64,000 nucleotides of DNA from Balaenoptera acutorostrata (taxonomy: Eukaryota > Chordata > Mammalia > Artiodactyla > Balaenopteridae), in assembly GCF_949987535.1 (NCBI RefSeq), contig NC_080067.1, positions 45,010,910 to 45,074,909 on the forward strand, given 5' to 3'. The notes under the pieces are model-generated. The model was not told the DNA's origin. It saw only the letters and a list, made by a program, of their open reading frames with translations, and ran no database searches. A program made the translations under genes and the position numbers. Shown here piece by piece: positions 1-11,930 of this stretch; the stretch's first letter is position 1; every line of letters begins with the position of its first letter.

Positions 1-3000
1 GTCCTGGCTATTGTAAATAGAGCTGCTATGAATATTGTGGTACATGACTCTTTTTGAATTCTGGTTTTCTCAGGGTATATGCCCAGTAGTGGGATTGCTG
101 GGTCATATGGTAGTTCTATTTTTAGTTTTTTAAGGGAACCTCCATACTGCTCTCCATAGTGGCTGTATCAATTTACATTCCCACCAACACTGCAAGAGGG
201 TTCCCTTTTCTCTACACCCTCTCCAGCATTTGTTATTTGTAGATTTCATGATGATGCCCATTCTAACTGGTGTGAGGTGATACCTCATTGTAGTTTTGAT
301 TTGCATTTCTCTAATGCTTAGTGATGTTGAGCATCCTTTCATGTGTTTGTTGGCAATCTGTATATCTTCTTTGGAGAAATGTCTATTTAGTTCTTCTGCC
401 CATTTTTGGATTCGGTTGTTTGTTTTTTTGATATTGAGCTGCATGAGATGCTTCTAAATTTTGGAGATTAATCCTTGTCAGTTGCTTCATTTACAAATAT
501 TTTCTCCCATACTGAGGGTTGTCTTTTCATCTTGTTTATGGTCTCCTTTACTGTGCAAAAGCTTTTAAGTTTCATTAGGTCCCATTTGTTTATTTTTGTT
601 TTTATTTCCATTTCTCTGGGAGGTGGGTCAAAAAGGATCTTGCTGTGATTTATGTCATAGAGTGTTCTGCCTATGTTTTCCTCTAAGAGTTTGATAGTGT
701 CTGGCCTTGCATTTAGGTCTTTAATCCATTTTGAGTTTATTTTTCTATATAGTGTTAGGGAGTGTTCTAATTTCATTCTTTTGCATGTAGCTGTCCAGTT
801 TTCCCAGCACCACTTATTGAAGAGGCTGTCTTTTCTCCATTGTATATTCTTGCCTCCTTTGTCAAAGATAAGATGACCATATGTGCGTGGGTTTATCTCT
901 GGGCTTTCTATCCTTTTCCATTGATCTATATTTCTGTTTTTGTGCCAGTACCATACTGTCTTGATTACTGTAGCTTTGTAGTATAGTTTGAAGTCAGGGA
1001 GCATGATTCCTCCAGTTCCGTTATTCTTCCTCAAGATTGCTTTTGCTATTCGGGGTCTTTTGTGTTTCCACACAAATTGTGAAATTTTTTGTTCTAGTTC
1101 TGTGAAAAATGCCAGTGGTAGTTTGATAGGGATTGCATTGAACGTGTAGATTGCTTTGGGTAGTATAGTCATTTTCACAATGTTGATTCTTCCAATCCAA
1201 GAACCTGGTATATCTCTCCATCTGTTTGTATCATCTTCAATTTCTTTCATCAGTGTCTTATAGTTTTCTGCATACAGGTCTTTTGTCTCCTTAGGCAGGT
1301 TTATTCCTAGATATTTTATTCTTTCTGTTACAGTGGTAAATGAGAGTGTTTCCTTAATTTCTCTTTCAGATTTTTCATCATTAGTGTATAGGAATGCAAG
1401 AGATTACTGTGCATTAATTTTGTATCCTGGTACTTTACCAAATTCATTGATTAGCTCTAGTAGTTTTCTGGTAGCATCTTTAGGATTCTCTATGTATAGT
1501 ATCATGTCATCTGCAAACAGTGACAGCTTTACTTCTTCTTTTCCGATTTGGATTCCTTTTATTTCTTTTTCTTCTCTGATTGCTATGGCTAAAACTTCCA
1601 AAACTATGTTGAATAATAGTGGTGAGAGTGGACAACCTTGTTTTGTTACTGATTTTAGAGGAAATGGTTTCAGTTTTTCACCATTGAGAACGATGTTGGC
1701 TGTGGGTTTGTCATATATGACCTTTATTATGTTGAAGTAAGTTCCCTCTATGCCTACTTTCTGGGGGGGGTTTATCATAAACGGGTATTGAATTTTGTCA
1801 AATTTTTCTGCATCTATTGGGACGACCATATGGTTTTTGTCCTTCAATTTTTTAATGTGGTTTATCACATTGATTGATTTGTGTATATTGAAGAATCCTT
1901 GCATTACTGAGATAAACCTCACTTGATCATTGTCTATGATCCTTTTAATGTGCTGTTGGATTCTATTTGCTAGTATTTTGTTGAAGATTATTGCATCTAT
2001 GTTCATCAGTGATATTGGCCTGTAGTTTTCTTTCTTTGTGACATCTTTTTCTGGTTTTGGGATCAGGGTGATGGTGGCCTCGTAGAATGAGTTGGGGAGT
2101 GTTCCTCCCTCTGCTATATTTTGGAAGAGTTTGAGAAGGATAAGTGTTAGCTCTTCTCTAAATGTTTGATAGAATTTGCCTGTGAAGCCATTTGGTCCTG
2201 GGCTTTTTTTTGTTGGAAGATTTTTAATCACAGTCTCAATTTCAGTGCTTGTGATTGGTCTGTTTATATTTTCTACTTCTTCCTGGTTCAGTCTCAGAGG
2301 GTTGTGCTTTTCTAAGAATTTGTCCATTTCTTCCAGGTTGCCCATTTTATTGGCATAGAGTGACTTCTAGCAGTCTCTCATGATCCTTTGTATTTCTGCA
2401 TTGTCACTTGTTACTTCTCCTTTTTCATTTCTAATTCTATTGATTTGAGTCTTCTCTCCTTTTTTTTGATGACTGTGGCTAATGGTTTATCAATTTTGTT
2501 TGTCTTCTCGAAGAACCAGCTTTTAGTTTTATTAACCTTTGCTATTGTTTCCTTCATTTCTTTTTCATTTATTTCTGATCTGATCTTTATTATTTCTTTC
2601 CTTCTGCTAACTTTGGTTTTTTTTTTTTATTCTTCTTCCTCTAATTGCTTTAGGTGTAAGGTTAGTTTGTTTATTTGAGATGTTTTTTGTTTCTTAAGGT
2701 AGCATTGTATTGCCATATAGTTCCCTCTTAGAACTGCCTTTGCTGCATCCCATAGGTTTTGGGTCGTCCTGACTTAATTGTCATTTGTTTCTAGGTATTT
2801 TTTGATTTCCTCTTTGATTTCTTCAGTGATCTCTTGGTTATTAAGTAGTGTATTGTTTAGTCTCAGTGTGTTTGTATTCTTTACAGATTTTTTCCTGTAT
2901 TTGATATCTAGTCTCACAGCATTGTGGTCAGAAAAGATACTTGATACGATTTCAATTTTCTTAACTTTACCAAGGCTTGACTTGTGACCAAAGATATGAT

Positions 3001-3604
3001 CTATCCAGGAGAATGTTTCATGAGCACTTGAGAAGAAAGTGTATTCTGTTGTTTTTGGGTGGAATGTCCTATAAATATCAATTAAGTCCATCTTGTTTAA
3101 TGTATCATTTAAAGCTTGTGTTTCCTTATTTATTTTCATTTTGGATGATCTGTCCATTAGTGAAAGTGGGGTGTTAAAATCCCCTACTATGATTGTGTTA
3201 CTGTTGTTTTCCGTTTTATGGCTGTTAGCATTTGCCTTATGTATTGAGGTGCTCCTATGTTGGGTGCAGAAATATGTACAATTGTTATATCTTCTTCTTG
3301 GATTGATCCCTTGATCATTATGTGGTGTCCTTCTTTGTCTCCTGTAATAGTCTTTATAGTCTATTTTGTCTGATATGAGAATTGCTACTCCAGCTTTCTT
3401 TTGATTTCCATTTGCATGGAATATCTTTTTCCATCCCCTCACTTTCAGTCTGTATGTGTCCCTAGGTCTGAAGTGGGTCTCTTGTAGACAGCATATATAC
3501 AGGTCTTGTTTTTGTATCCATTCAGCCAGTCTGTGTCTTTTGGTTGGAGCATTTAATCCATTTACATTTAAGGTAGTTATCGATATTTATGTTCCTATTA
3601 CCAT
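1..3604 (-). pseudogene. L1 ORF2 relic (endonuclease / reverse transcriptase), broken
   Basis: This is the remnant of the L1 ORF2 protein, which nicks target DNA and reverse transcribes L1 RNA at the nick. The start ATG equivalent lies at 3604-3602 on the minus strand but is followed by an in-frame TAA within six codons. Open pieces survive at 3442-2774 (endonuclease, with the VGDFNTPLS and SDHNA motifs), 2345-1404 (reverse transcriptase, with FADD), 1250-468 (thumb-side and middle region) and 444-130 (Cys-rich C-terminal region). They lie in different frames, separated by stops and indels. The young copy at 21935 gives the intact order. The C-terminal end is cut by the window edge. Confidence 0.92.
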
Positions 3605-3662
3605 TTTCTTAATTGTTTTGGGTTTGTTTTTATAGGTCTTTTACTTCTCTTGTGTTTCCTGC

Positions 3663-4557
3663 CTAGAGAACTTCCTTTAGCATCTGTTGTAAAGATGGTT
3701 TGGTGGTGCTGAATTCTCTTAACTTTTGCTTGTCTGTAAAGGTTTTAATTTCTCTGTCAAATCTGAATGAGATTCTTGCTGGGTAGAACAATCTTGGTTG
3801 TAGGTTTTTCCCTTTCATCACTTTAAATATGTCCTGCCACTCCCTTCTGGCTTGCAGAGTTTCTGCTGAAAGATCAGCTGTTAACCTTATGGGGATTCCC
3901 TTGTATGTTATTTGTTGTTTTTCCCTTGCTGCTTTTAATATTTTTTCTTTGTATTTAATTTTTGAAAGTTTGATTAATATGTATCTTGGCGTGTTTCTCC
4001 TTGGATTTATCCTGTATGGGACTCTCTGTTCTTCCTGTACTTGATTAACTATTTCCTTTCCCATATTAGGGAAGTTTTCAACTATATTCTCTTCAAATAT
4101 TTTTTTCAGTCCCTTTCTTTTTCTCTTCTTCTTCTGGGACCCCTATAATTCGAATGTTGGTGCATTTAATGTTGTCCCAGAGGTCTCTTAGACTGTCCTC
4201 AATTCTTTTCATTCTTTTTTTCTTTTTTCTGCTCTGTGGCAGTTATTTCCACTATTTTATCTTCCAGGTCACTTATCCACTCTTCTGCCTCAGTTATTCT
4301 GCTATTGATTCCTTCTAGAGAATTTTTAATTTCATTTATTGTGTTGTTCATCATTGTTTGTTTGCTCTTTAGTTCTTCTTGGCCCTTGTTAAATGTTTCT
4401 TTTATTTTCTCCATTCTATTTCCAAGATTTTGGATCATCTTTACTATCATTACTCTGAATTCTTTTCAGATAGACTGCCTATTTCCTCTTCATTTGTTTG
4501 GTCTGGTGGGTTTTTACCTTGCTCCTTCATCTGCTGTGTGTTTTTCTGTCTTCTCAT
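3663..4557 (-). pseudogene. L1 ORF1 relic (RNA-binding protein), frameshifted
   Basis: This is the remnant of the L1 ORF1 protein, an RNA chaperone that coats L1 RNA. The start ATG equivalent is at 4557-4555 and the stop (TAG) at 3665-3663. The coiled-coil half survives as an open piece at 4450-4199 and the C-terminal half (end of the RRM plus the CTD with RREWQ and YPARISF) at 4064-3663. Between them, around 4065-4200, the frame is shifted and interrupted. The young copy at 20983-21876 has the same order without breaks. Confidence 0.9.
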
Positions 4558-6137
4558 TTTGCTTAACTTACTGTGTTTGGGAATCTCCATTTTTGCAGGC
4601 TGCAGGTTCGTAGTTCCCATTGTTTTTAGTGTCTGCCCCCAGTGGCTAAAGTTGGTTCAGTGAGTTGTGTAGGCTTCCTGGTGGAGGGGACTGGTGCCTG
4701 TGTTGTGGTGGATGAGGCTGGATCTTGTCTTTCTGGTGGGCAGGACCATGTCCGGTGGTGTGCTTTGGGATGTCTGTGACCTTATTATGATTTTAGGCAG
4801 CCTCTCTGCTAATAGGTGGGGTTGCATTCCTGTCTTGCCAGTTGTTTGGCATAGGGTGTCCAGCACTGTAGCTTGCTGGTCGTTGAGTGGAGCTGGGTCT
4901 TAGCATTGAGCTGGAGATCTCTGGGAGAGGTTTCGCTGTTTAATATTACGTGGAGCCAGGAGGTCTGTGGTGGACCAATGTCCTGAACTCGGCTCTCCCA
5001 CCTCAGAGACTCAGGCCTGACACCCGGCCACAGCACCAAGACCCTGTCAGCTACACGGCTTTCTCTTATTTGTTCGCACAGCTCCCAGAGTTCAGCTTTG
5101 GATTTGGCCCTGCCTCTATGTGTAGGTCACCTGAGGGCCTCTGTTCCCGCCCAGACAGGACGGAGTTAAAGGAGCAGCTGATTAGGGGCTCTGGCTCACT
5201 CAGGCCAGGGGGGGAAGGGAGGGGTACAGAATGTGGGCGAGCCTGCGGCGGCAGAGGCCAGCATGACGTTGCACTAGCCTGAGGCACACCTTGCGTTCTC
5301 CTGGGGAAGTTGTCCCTGGATCATGGGACCCTGGCAGTGATGGGCTGCACAGGCTCCTGGGAGGGGCGGTGTGGAGAGTGACCTGTGCTCGCACACAGGC
5401 TTCTTGGTGGCTGCAGCCGCAGCCTTAGCATCCCATGCCCGTCTCTGGTGTCCATGCTGATAGCCACGGCTCGCACCATCTCTGGAGCTCGTTTAGGCAG
5501 TGCTCTGAATCCCCTCTCCTTGCGCACCCCGAAACAATGGTCTCTTGCCTGTTAGGCTGGTCCCAACTTTTTCCCGGACTCCCTCCTGACTAGCTGTGGT
5601 GCGCTAGCCCCCTTCAGGCTGTGTTCACGCCGCCAACCCCAGTCCTCTCCCTGGGGTCTGACCTCCAAAGCCCGAGCCTCAGCTTCCAGTCCCCACCTGC
5701 CCTGGTGGGTGAGCAGGCAATCCTCTCAGGCTGGTGAGTGCTGGTCGACACCGATCCTCTGTGCGGGAATCTCTCCTCTTTGCCCTCCACACCCCTGTGG
5801 CTGTGCTCTCCTCCGTGGCTCTGAAGCTTCCCCCTGCCACCCCCCATCTCCGCCCGTGAAGGGGCTTCCTAGTGTGTGGAAACCTTTCCTCCTTCACAGC
5901 TCCCTCCCACTGGTGCAGGTCCCTTCCCTATTCTTTTGTCTCTGTTTTTTCTTTTTTCTTTTGCTCTACCTAGGTATGTGGGGAGTTTCTTGCCTTTTTG
6001 GAAGTCTGAGGTCCTCTGCCAACGTTCAGTAGGTGTTCTGTAGGGGTTGTTCCACATGTAGATGTATTTCTGATGTATTCGTGGTGAGGAAGGTGATCTC
6101 CACGTCTTACTCCTCTGCCATCTTGAAGGTCTCTTCT
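4558..6137 (-). promoter_or_regulatory. 5' UTR of the old L1, single (non-tandem) monomer unit
   Basis: This GC-rich segment corresponds to the internal-promoter 5' UTR of the young L1. Its order is a head, one pass through the segment that is repeated three times in the young copy (about 5440-5810), then the ORF1-proximal part. It has lost many CpGs to TpG or CpA, as expected for an old methylated copy. It is useful mainly as the outgroup showing that the three-unit array in the young L1 was derived by tandem amplification. A plus-strand frame open from 5709 to 6032 is described under the antisense ORF entry. Confidence 0.75.
5709..6032 (+). other. Antisense open frame in the old L1 5' UTR (no ATG)
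   Basis: This 107-codon open frame runs opposite to L1 transcription. It aligns residue by residue, without a frameshift, with the antisense frame at 18880-18314 in the young L1: both contain SPLCPPH, CGCALLRGSEASP, KPFLLH and LPLVQVPSLFFCLC. The first codon is GTG and I see no in-frame ATG, so translation is doubtful. Low-complexity GC-rich antisense DNA often stays open by chance. Reported as a candidate only. Confidence 0.25.
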
Positions 6138-6350
6138 GACTCACATGGTTTTAACTTCCACCTATATTCTGATGATGTCTGAATCTACCTCTTTGTCTCT
6201 GAACTCTCACTTGAACTTCAGTCTCCAGACCTCATGGCTGACTGAGAAATCTACCTGAAATTTTCATAGTCATCTCAAACACAAGTCGCTTTGATTCTGA
6301 TTGGTGGAATCTAAATCACATTTGGAACCCTAGCTACAAGGACGTTTCAG
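6138..6350 (+). repeat. L2 (LINE-2) fragment
   Basis: The stretch with TTCCACCTATATTCTGATGATGTCTGAATC followed by text about GAACTTCAGTCTCCAGACCTCA has the recognisable layout of the mammalian L2 coding end. It is old and short. The old L1 was apparently inserted at or next to its left edge. Confidence 0.55.
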
Positions 6351-6454
6351 AAGTAAGGTTTTCAGCTTTTCAATGTATTTAGTAAAGGAGGGAACAGTAG
6401 AAGAAAGTTGGAAAGGATCTTAAATGTCATTTACAAAACCTGTGGTTGTTGGAC

Positions 6455-7045
6455 AGTCATTGTATTAGTAATCTATTGTTGCGTAACAAGTTACCCCCAA
6501 ACTAGCAGCTGAAAACCACAAATATTTATTATTTCATAGTTTCTCAGGTTCAGGAATTCAGGAATGGCTTAGTTAAATGGTTCTGGTTCAGCATCTCTGA
6601 CAATGTTGCTGTCAAGATGTTAGTTGGGGCTGCAGTCATCCAAAGGCTTGTCCAGGTCTGGAGAGTACACGTCCAAGATGACTCATTCCTATGGCTGTTC
6701 ACAGGAGCCTCAGTTCCTTGCTGACTTTTAGCAGGAAGCCTTTGTTCATCACCATGTGGGCCTCTCCCTCTAGCTGCTTGATTGTCCTTACAACATGGTA
6801 AATAGCTTCCCCCAGAGCAAGTGTTCGAAGAGAGAGAACTAGGAGGAGGCCATAAACATTTTAAGACCTAGTCTTTGAAGACACACACTGTTAGTTATGT
6901 CATATCCCATTTATTAGAAGCAAGTCACAATATTCAGTCCATTCTTAAGGTGGGGGGAATTAGTTTCCACCTTTTGAAGAAGAATATCACAGAATTTGTG
7001 GACATCATTAAAAATGACCACAGTTACATTATCCATCAAGGGTTG
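6455..7045 (-). repeat. MLT1/MaLR-like LTR fragment (family approximate)
   Basis: It begins with TAATCTATTGTTGCGTAACAAG and an AAATATTTATTATTTCAT segment, then CTCAGTTCCTTGCTGA, CATGTGGGCCTCTCC and TTATTAGAAGCAAGTCAC. This order is typical of old mammalian MaLR-like repeats read in reverse. A related element with the same landmarks lies at 30885-31471. The exact family needs a repeat library. Confidence 0.5.
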
Positions 7046-8089
7046 ACAGGGTAGTAGGATAGTCAAGATGAAAATAATGCTACAGTAAAGGTTGATCCAG
7101 TAAGGGCTGAACTTTTGGAGTCTTGGATAAATATAATGGATCCAGGTCAGCATAAGCAATTGTATATCCCCAACACCTAGCACCATGTAAATACTACAAT
7201 ACAGGTAGACACTATGAATGCTGAATGAATAAAGGAAGGAAAGTTGGATTGATTGAATAGGTAGATAATGGCTGGATGAACGAATCCCAACTTTTAAGGT
7301 CCCAAGCCATAATGAAAATAATCCTTCAAATACAGCGATTCAATGTCCAGTCTGCTTGCATTTGGTTCTAAGTTGCTTCTTTAACAATAAGACAGCTCAT
7401 TTCAAAATAGTTCATAAAACCCAAACATCATGGAAAGCCAGATTGAAACCCTGATGTATTTGTTGTTCAGGTCTGTAATCAGCAAATAGAAGCTACATTC
7501 AAGAGCGGGTCAGTAGCCCCACATGCTGTAGACATTATTAAGGAGACAACCATTGCTTTCGAGCCGCAGAAAATGTGCTCACCCTCCTGGCTCAGCAAAT
7601 TCAGATGGGAGGAAAGGTGACTGTTACTCTTCTATCCTTCTTTTTTTCACCAGCCTGAATCGCTAGCTATTTTTAAAAAGTTGCTTCCCATCTAGCAAGA
7701 GGCAGTTAATGACAGAGCAGCAAATTTCTCACCCATCAATCTGAACTAGCAGGTCTAAACCAGCACAGCACTTTTGAACATGCCGTTGGAGAAATAAAAT
7801 GGAATGTCAGGTTGGTCATCTTTGAAAGGCTTTCTTGAATCACTTGGCTAATTTTCTGAAGAGTGAAAAAGAAGCCTCAGGGTGACAACATCCCATTGCT
7901 CAGGCAAGGAGTTCTGAGGAATCCACTGAGCTCCCCTTTAAGATGTTGGTTTTGGGCGTCCAATCTTGTGATTTGCCTCAAGGTTTCTGTTTTGAAGACA
8001 TTGGATTGGGCATGCTGTTATAGCAGAATGTTTCCTTCAATCTAGAAAACTTAGTCTACAGTTAAATAAAGACAACTTTTAGCAATTTA
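7046..8089. other. No gene or repeat recognised; part may be conserved noncoding
   Basis: I see no coding exon signature and no repeat I can name. The part from about 7480 to 7870 has complex, non-repetitive sequence with several TAAT-type cores, which is how conserved noncoding blocks often look, but that is only an impression. Confidence 0.3.
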
Positions 8090-8215
8090 TTTTTTTTCAG
8101 CAGACATTTCTTGAGCTCTTATTAGACACTTACTGGTATGCTAAGCCCTGGGGATACAGGGTGAACAAGAGAGAAGTGTTCCCTGCCTCCATGGCTGTTG
8201 AAGTCCAACTTTTTA
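8090..8215 (-). repeat. L2 3' end fragment (reverse)
   Basis: The run ACATTTCTTGAGCTCTTATT, followed by GCTAAGCCCTGGGGATACAGG and CCCTGCCTCCATGG, is the reverse of the common L2 3' terminus. It is an old, short copy. Confidence 0.55.
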
Positions 8216-9062
8216 TTCCTGACTGAAAACTCAGTGTCAAACTCAAGTAAAGCATGACCCTTTGACCTCTACTTAGTCTTGCCTAGAACTGGAAGGTGAC
8301 TTGATTGTGATAGACCTTTTGGAAAGAAAACAGAGGGGCCTATTGTCTAACACCATCTCACTCTTTTTGCTGCCCTGTTTTCAAACTCATAAGCAAGCCC
8401 TATGAAATTGTGACTGTGTGTGCCTCTTTAAGTGAGCATGGCTCTGCCACAAGCCCTGGTGACTTCAGCAAGGCAGGACCATCTCTCTGGGCGTGCCCTT
8501 CCCTGCTCAGTCAGGTGGCCACCACGGGCAATGCTGTGAAGTATGCACGTCCATAAGATTAGTTACAATTTTTCATGCTGCAGGTGGCAGGAGCCCAAAT
8601 GCACTGCTGTTCTCAGGAGCAGTCATGGGCTAGGAAGCTCAAATAATGGCAGCAGGACCTGTTTCTCAGCTTTGCTTCGTTTGGATGTGAGTTGTCTCAT
8701 AGCATCCCTCAGTCTTATTCCCTTCATGGTAATAAGATATCTGCTGCAGCCTTGGAAGCCTCAGATTCTCACACCCTGGTCCAGAGGAAGAGTGAAAGCT
8801 TTTCTTTCCTAAGGCCTCAGCAAGCAGCTCCTGGAATCCTACTGCTCTGATTGGTTACCTGTCCATTTTTGAACCAGTCACAGTGGCCCAGGTGAGTGGG
8901 ATATTCTAATTGGCTTAGACCATGAGAGCCCTTCATTGGAGCTGGAACAGGGATGAATCCCACCCACGTTGCCCACTGATGTTAAGGGAGAGGTGATTTA
9001 AAGGAAATTCGGCACTATTAGGAAAAGGAGGGGGTATGGATGCCTCTGCCACTGTCTTTAGT
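8216..9062. other. Unassigned DNA
   Basis: No repeat or gene recognised. The short open frames here show no family resemblance and no splice-site framed exon that I can defend. Confidence 0.4.
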
Positions 9063-9450
9063 GTTCTCAGCCTTCCTTTCTTTTCTTTTTTAAAATAGAC
9101 TTATTTTTTTAGAACAGTTTTAGATTTACAGAAAAATTGGTAAGATCATACAGAGGGTTCCCATATACTTCATACCCACTTTCCCCTATTAGTAACACCT
9201 TACAGTATATGGTACATTTGTCATATTGATGAACTAATGTTCATAAATTATTATTAAGTAAGGTCCATATTTTATTCAGATTCTCTTATTTTTACCTAAT
9301 ATCCTTCTTCTCTTCCTGGATCCCATTAAGGGTACTATATTATAATTAGTTTTCATTTCTTCTTAGTCTCCTCTTGGTTGTGGCAGTTTCTCAGACTTTC
9401 CTTGGTATCCCCCTCCTTCACCTTGTGGTTTAAAATTGTGTGTTACCTAT
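9063..9450. repeat. Ancient L1-like (L1M 3' UTR type) fragment
   Basis: The segment with TTTAGATTTACAGAAAAATTGG, GAGGGTTCCCATATACTTCATACCC and TCCTCTTGGTTGTGGCAGTTTCTCAGACTTTCCTTG follows the order of an old mammalian L1M-type 3' region. Strand and subfamily are not assigned with confidence. Confidence 0.5.
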
Positions 9451-10969
9451 ATCGAATCAGTGTGTCCAGCTCATAGTAGAAGTTGAAGAAATTACTTGTT
9501 GGATAGTTGAATTCATACAAGCTGACTCTTATAGTCTCAGTTCATTTAATGGTTTTAGGAATTTTCCCTCTAGGAAGATTTATATTTTTAAACTGGAATT
9601 TGATTTAAGCCAGGAGGATGATGCTCTAAGATGAAATTACAGGTTCATTTGGGGAAGGTGGTGGTAATGGGAGTGGGGAGAAGCAATTTGGCCATTGGGG
9701 ACTTCATAGCACATCTGAGTTCATTCGGTAGAGGCAGGCTTATGTCAGGTCCTGTGTCATGAATAGAACTTTGATATAATGGAGGATAGGATTCAGAAGA
9801 TAGCAACTGTGGTGGGGAAGCTTAGGAGGGAAAATTACTAGTCGAGGAAATAACTACTACAGCTAACCTTCTTTTTGTCAAAGGAAATTTGGAAAGGGAA
9901 GCTGGGGCTACAGTAGAAGATAGGATTTTTATTTTATTATTTATTTTTTACTTTCATAGCCCTTGAAGGTGGGGAGAAGAAGGGTTGAGATATATATATA
10001 TATTTAAGCCTACTTTAGCTATCTGTAATTAACAAATCAATGTTTAGCCCTTCACAGTTTGCTAATAGCCAGCTGTAACCTTTAGCCCTGGACCACCTAA
10101 GACCAGGATTATTCTAGCAAATTCTAGCTCTTTCATTGTTTTATACTGCACATAGCTTCATCCTCTGGCGCTAGAGAGCTCTACTGACAGGCAGTTCCTG
10201 AAACTGACAGAGATAGTAAGTGAAGCTCTAGAAACTAATTGTGTGATATTTGCTGCCCTAGGGCAGTTAGCAGTTAGTCTTGGCCAAGGGTAGGATTTTT
10301 CTGAGTCCCCTTTCAAGGAGACTCAGGTTGGAAAAAATAGGAGACTGGGTCAATGGCTTCCTCCTTCCACAAAAAAGCATGGAATCCTGTGGTGGTCTGT
10401 CTCAGACTCAGACCAACCTTGAGCACACCTGTAAAGCAGGCAAGCCTTGTGTTCCATGTCCCAGTTGTTCTTTTCCCATCTCTCCCCTTATTGCTGATTC
10501 TGATTCCCCCCTTTTTAAGCTGCACGGCTGTTGTGCTAAGGTCTTCATACTCTTTTGTTTACCTTTCACAGCCCACTTTTGGGAAAGGGCCTAAGAAATC
10601 CGTTTGTATCAGGATATGAATATCTGAAAATGTTTAACTTTTGTCAAGGAATGGACTTTTAATTGTAAAATTTCAGGCACTAGACAGCTGTGACTAGGGC
10701 GTGTAAGGTAGATACAGCTTTAGGTAGAATTCTTTCCATGCCAGTGCTCCTGAAATGTGGCTGTAAGTACGCAGCACCCACGCGTGTATGACCACAGTTG
10801 GGCCCTGGAGTCAGGATTAGCACCTGCTCAGCTGTAATGAATTGGAGAAAGCCTCTCCTTTCCCAAGCCACATTCTTCTGGGCTTGATACAGGAGTCTTG
10901 CATTTCTCTTGACATGTTATTTAGGTTAAGAACCACTGGTTGGTGGCTTTGTATTTTCTGTGCATGTGT
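9451..10969. other. Unassigned DNA, with a short TA microsatellite
   Basis: No gene recognised. A short (TA)n run is present near 9990-10002. The overlapping open frames around 10280-10620 have no family resemblance and look like chance. Confidence 0.4.
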
Positions 10970-11035
10970 TCAATCCAATAAACATTTCCTGAGCACCTAC
11001 TTCTGCCAGGTAATGTGTGAAGCTCTGAGCTAGGT
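10970..11035 (-). repeat. L2 3' end fragment (reverse)
   Basis: The run CAATAAACATTTCCTGAGCACCTACT followed by a CCAGGTAATGTG stretch is the reverse of the L2 3' end. Very short and old. Confidence 0.45.
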
Positions 11036-11399
11036 AAGTTAGCACTGAATTCCCAGGCTGGAAGTCTCATCTGGGAGGCCTACAAAAGGACCAGCCATTC
11101 TGCCAGGAAGCCCGTTAGGGAGTTCATTCTTCTCTGGTGACAGATGACCAGTGAAGGACAGAGTAAGGCTTTGGAGTGGAGGGGTGAGTCCTGTTGGAAA
11201 GGACTGCTTCAGAAGCAACTGGAAGTTCAGCAGTGCCTTGTTGGATTTGACAAGAAAAGATGGAGGAAAGGAAAGTCATTCCCAATGGTAAGACTACTCA
11301 TGAGGTATATGGTCTGGTTAGGCTGTAGCCTGAGGAGCACAGAGGAGAAAGGAGGAGAGATTATTGGAGGCATTGTCTTGGGGCCAGTAGAAAGGATCC

Positions 11400-11600
11400 A
11401 GCACTGAGTTCAGCACTGTTTACCTGCAGTGTGACCTTGGACATTTTGCTTAACTCTTCTGTGCCTCATTTTCTCATCGATAAGATGGGGATAACAGTAG
11501 TAGCTACCTTGTAGGCTTGCTGTCAGCATTAAAAGAGATATTCAGGATATATGCTTGAAAAGTTTGTGACACATAGCAATGGCTCAAGAAGTGTTTTTGA
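11400..11600 (+). repeat. MIR SINE
   Basis: It contains GTGTGACCTTGGACATTTTGC, TCTGTGCCTCATTTTCTCATC and AAGATGGGGATAACAGTAGTAGC, the central core of the ancient MIR SINE in forward orientation. Confidence 0.75.
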
Positions 11601-11604
11601 ACAC

Positions 11605-11930
11605 TTAGGTTACCACTAGACATCGTACCAAATAAACCTCCAAATTTCAGTGCTTAACACAACAGAGGTCTATTTTTCATTCATATAACAGTACTATGGT
11701 GATATTCTTATTCTCAGGAGTTCTTATCCCCTAGGATGTCAGAGCCCTTGGCATTTAGTCAGCAGATGGATGTGGAAAAACGCAACTCCTCTTAACCTTA
11801 ACCCAGGCCTGAAAGTGACACATACCACATGGTGAGAACAGGTCCCATGGCCCTACATGGCCGTCAGCTGCTTCCCGGAACAGCTTTATACTCAGGAGGG
11901 GGAGTATGGAACTCGGTGTAGAGTTGGCTG
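11605..11930 (-). repeat. Degenerate MLT1/MaLR-like fragment
   Basis: A weak match to the reversed end of a MaLR-type LTR: a TTCAGTGCTTAACACAACAG stretch followed by a TTTTTCATTC segment. Heavily diverged, family approximate. Confidence 0.35.

Larger units (their letters stand above)
1..6137 (-). mobile_element. Old LINE-1 (L1), nearly full length, decayed, 3' end outside the window
   Basis: Read on the minus strand this is an L1 in order: 5' UTR (6137 to 4558), ORF1 relic (4557 to 3663), ORF2 relic (3604 to 1). It matches the young L1 at 18365-26449 along its length but carries many substitutions, stops and frameshifts. The 5' end is recognisable by a head (complement of the bases near 6110-6130) containing AAGATGGC followed by GTAAGACGTGGAGATCACC, close to the head of the young copy. 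The 3' end, including the last part of ORF2, the 3' UTR and the poly(A) tail, lies before position 1, so a target-site duplication cannot be checked. It abuts an L2-like sequence on its right. It is non-functional. Confidence 0.93.
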